Assembly: GCA_903854805.1 (NCBI GenBank)
Contig: CAINXK010000177.1
Span: 1 to 8,333 of the forward strand
Direction of reading: 5' to 3'
Origin: an uncultured Anaerolineae bacterium
GTDB lineage: Bacteria; Chloroflexota; Anaerolineae; Anaerolineales; Villigracilaceae
DNA: 8,333 bases
The position numbers were made by a program, and so were the translations under genes. This document shows positions 7,001 through 8,333 of the stretch, piece after piece. Within the stretch, counting starts at the first letter, position 1; each line of letters starts with the position of its first letter. Under the pieces are notes generated by a model. That model was not told the origin of the DNA. It did no database searches and saw only the letters and a program-made list of their open reading frames with translations.

Positions 7001-8059
7001 ATGCCTGATTTTAATTATTGGACCACCCACATGGGTTCGGTGCCCCACTTAACGCCAGGGAATTTACCTGAACGCTTGGTAAACCTTCTCGATATTCCCG
7101 CATGGACCCAACACCCACGGCGTTCTTTTCGAGAGAATATGTATTCTCAGTACACCCCCACTCTGCCTGCCGTGGTCATCGACGAAGCAAAAGAAAAAGT
7201 AAGCATAAACACCCACAATGACCTGTCATCCGCACTCGAAAAGTTTTACAGCTTGTATCTGGAAGATGACATTGCTTCGTTCGCACTTCGCCCAGATCAT
7301 GCCGCTGGTTTCTTTGCAATGCTGGATGTGCTTAAATCACAACCGCCTGCAAATGGCAAACCGAGTTGGGCTAAAGGCCAGGTTACGGGTCCAATTTCCT
7401 TTGGGCTGACTGTTACAGACCAGGATTTACGTGCCAGCTTATACAACGAAATCCTCGTGGATGTCATCATCAAGAATATAGCCATGGTTGCGCGCTGGCA
7501 GATAAGGCAGCTAAAAAACGTCCGTGAACAGGTTCTCATTTTTCTGGATGAGCCCTACCTGGCATCCTTTGGGTCTGCTTATGTCAATTTAAGCCCTGAA
7601 CAAGTTAGAGACTACCTCGACGAAATTTATGACGCCATCCACGCCGAAGGCGCGATTGGTGGGGTTCACTGTTGTGCGAATACCGATTGGGGTCTGCTGC
7701 TCTCGACAAAAGTTGATATGCTCAATCTGGATGCATACGATTATCTGGAAAACCTGGCACTTTATCCCGTTGAACTTCGTGAGTTTCTGGACCGAGGCGG
7801 TAGCGTCTGCTGGGGTCTGATCCCAAATAATAAGCAGATAATGAACGAAACCCCTGGTAACCTTGCAGCCCGTTTGCAAAATGGGATTCAATCGATCTGC
7901 GAGAAAGCCGCTTTCAGAGGCATCCGGATCAGACCCGACGAGTTCGCAACTCGCAGCCTTTTAGCTCCCGCTTGCGGGCTTGCAACGACCACTCCGGATG
8001 TTGCAGACCGCGCATTTGATTTTCTGGCTGAAACAAGCGCCATACTAAAAAGAGGTTGA
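7001..8059 (+). CDS. MetE/UroD-like TIM-barrel protein with zinc-site motif (short, single-domain)
   Basis: The 352-residue protein resembles the C-terminal catalytic barrel of cobalamin-independent methionine synthase and the related UroD-type methyltransferases. Landmarks are THMGSVPHLTPGNLPERL at 9-26 near the start, KGQVTGPISFGLTV at 125-138, FLDEPYLASFG at 181-191, GVHCCANTDWGLLL at 221-234, MLNLDAYDY at 240-248 and LAPACGLATT at 321-330. By analogy with MetE, His223, Cys225 and Cys325 would bind zinc and activate a thiol as methyl acceptor. The usual glutamate ligand appears to be replaced by Asp244. The MetE N-terminal domain is absent, and full MetE is about twice this length, so ordinary methionine synthesis is not assured. 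The ATG at 7001 has only a weak upstream GAGAA; the next in-frame ATG (7031) would remove the GSVPH motif. It probably transfers a methyl or other one-carbon group; donor and acceptor are unknown. Confidence 0.8.
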   Translation: MPDFNYWTTHMGSVPHLTPGNLPERLVNLLDIPAWTQHPRRSFRENMYSQYTPTLPAVVIDEAKEKVSINTHNDLSSALEKFYSLYLEDDIASFALRPDHAAGFFAMLDVLKSQPPANGKPSWAKGQVTGPISFGLTVTDQDLRASLYNEILVDVIIKNIAMVARWQIRQLKNVREQVLIFLDEPYLASFGSAYVNLSPEQVRDYLDEIYDAIHAEGAIGGVHCCANTDWGLLLSTKVDMLNLDAYDYLENLALYPVELREFLDRGGSVCWGLIPNNKQIMNETPGNLAARLQNGIQSICEKAAFRGIRIRPDEFATRSLLAPACGLATTTPDVADRAFDFLAETSAILKRG

Positions 8060-8060
8060 G

Positions 8061-8333
8061 ATGATTGTTCAGGTTGTGTATTTGGTTGTCCAGGCCAACA
8101 GGCTGGATGATTTTCTGACAGAAGCCAGTGCCAACGCCCGGGCGAGTCTTCTAGAAGCGGGCGTTACGCGCTTTGATCTGCTGCAACAGGCTGATGACCC
8201 GCTCAAATTCATGTTGTACGAGGTCTATCGCAACCAGACAGACCTGGATGCTCACCGTCTTACGCCCCACTTCAAACGCTGGCAAGAAATGGGTCTGCCA
8301 ACCCTCAGCGGAGAACGGGTGCGCCGAATGTAC
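8061..8333 (+). CDS. LsrG/YgiN-like ABM-domain protein, 3' end outside window
   Basis: At least 91 residues are encoded from ATG 8061 to the window edge with no stop. The pattern fits the small dimeric alpha/beta antibiotic biosynthesis monooxygenase (ABM) fold: a first strand IVQVVYLVVQ, a helix with FLTEASANARASLLE, then RFDLLQ at 37-42, MLYEVYRN at 51-58 and AHRLTPHFKRW at 64-74. The RFD, YE.Y and H..TPH arrangement recalls LsrG, which processes phosphorylated autoinducer-2, and YgiN-type quinol monooxygenases. LsrG is about 96 residues, so little is missing. AGAGG at 8051-8055 lies inside the end of the previous gene, five bases before this ATG, and the previous stop is one base upstream, so the two are surely co-translated. 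No kinase or LsrF partner is visible, so an AI-2 role is only one option. Confidence 0.8.
   Translation, partial: MIVQVVYLVVQANRLDDFLTEASANARASLLEAGVTRFDLLQQADDPLKFMLYEVYRNQTDLDAHRLTPHFKRWQEMGLPTLSGERVRRMY

Noticed and set aside
1..8333. CRISPR array, tRNA, rRNA or phage/defence genes
   Set aside because: No regularly spaced direct repeats, no tRNA-like cloverleaf and no nuclease, methylase or toxin motifs were seen on either strand.

Overview
The window looks like a piece of a bacterial chromosome or metagenomic contig of moderate GC. It has ATG starts, Shine-Dalgarno sites and tightly packed operons. No RNA gene or species-diagnostic marker is present. The mix of an ISAzo13-type element, a YheI/YheH (BmrCD)-type exporter and a short MetE-like barrel protein would fit an environmental anaerobe such as a member of Chloroflexota (Anaerolineae). 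That is an impression from gene content, not something the sequence proves.

Layout. (1) Bases 1 to about 972 hold the 3' part of an ISAzo13-family insertion sequence. Its transposase is open at the window edge and is broken near its C-terminus by a one-base frameshift at about 809-821. (2) Bases 1023-4627, minus strand, hold a two-gene operon for a heterodimeric ABC exporter. The genes overlap by one base, and the two subunits carry complementary deviations in their ATPase motifs, as expected for an exporter with one consensus and one degenerate ATP site. (3) Bases 4628-4968 are an AT-rich divergent intergenic region. It holds a possible 8-codon leader ORF before the exporter, a 9-bp inverted repeat, and a foldable leader just before the next gene. 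(4) Bases 4969-5382 encode a small purine-type phosphoribosyltransferase on the plus strand, closed by a strong hairpin terminator. (5) From a promoter near 5574-5602, a plus-strand operon runs to the window end: a 421-residue protein I do not recognise, a 352-residue MetE/UroD-like barrel protein with a zinc-site motif, and the start of an LsrG/YgiN-like antibiotic biosynthesis monooxygenase (ABM) domain protein, one base after the previous stop.

How they work together. The two ABC subunits very probably form one membrane exporter. The last three genes probably act in one pathway, because the MetE-like and ABM-like genes are almost fused and the unknown gene lies 58 bases upstream with no terminator visible between. 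A zinc-thiolate methyl-transfer type barrel, an unassigned 421-residue protein and a small ABM-fold enzyme are the best candidate in this window for an undescribed pathway. Its substrate cannot be read from sequence alone.
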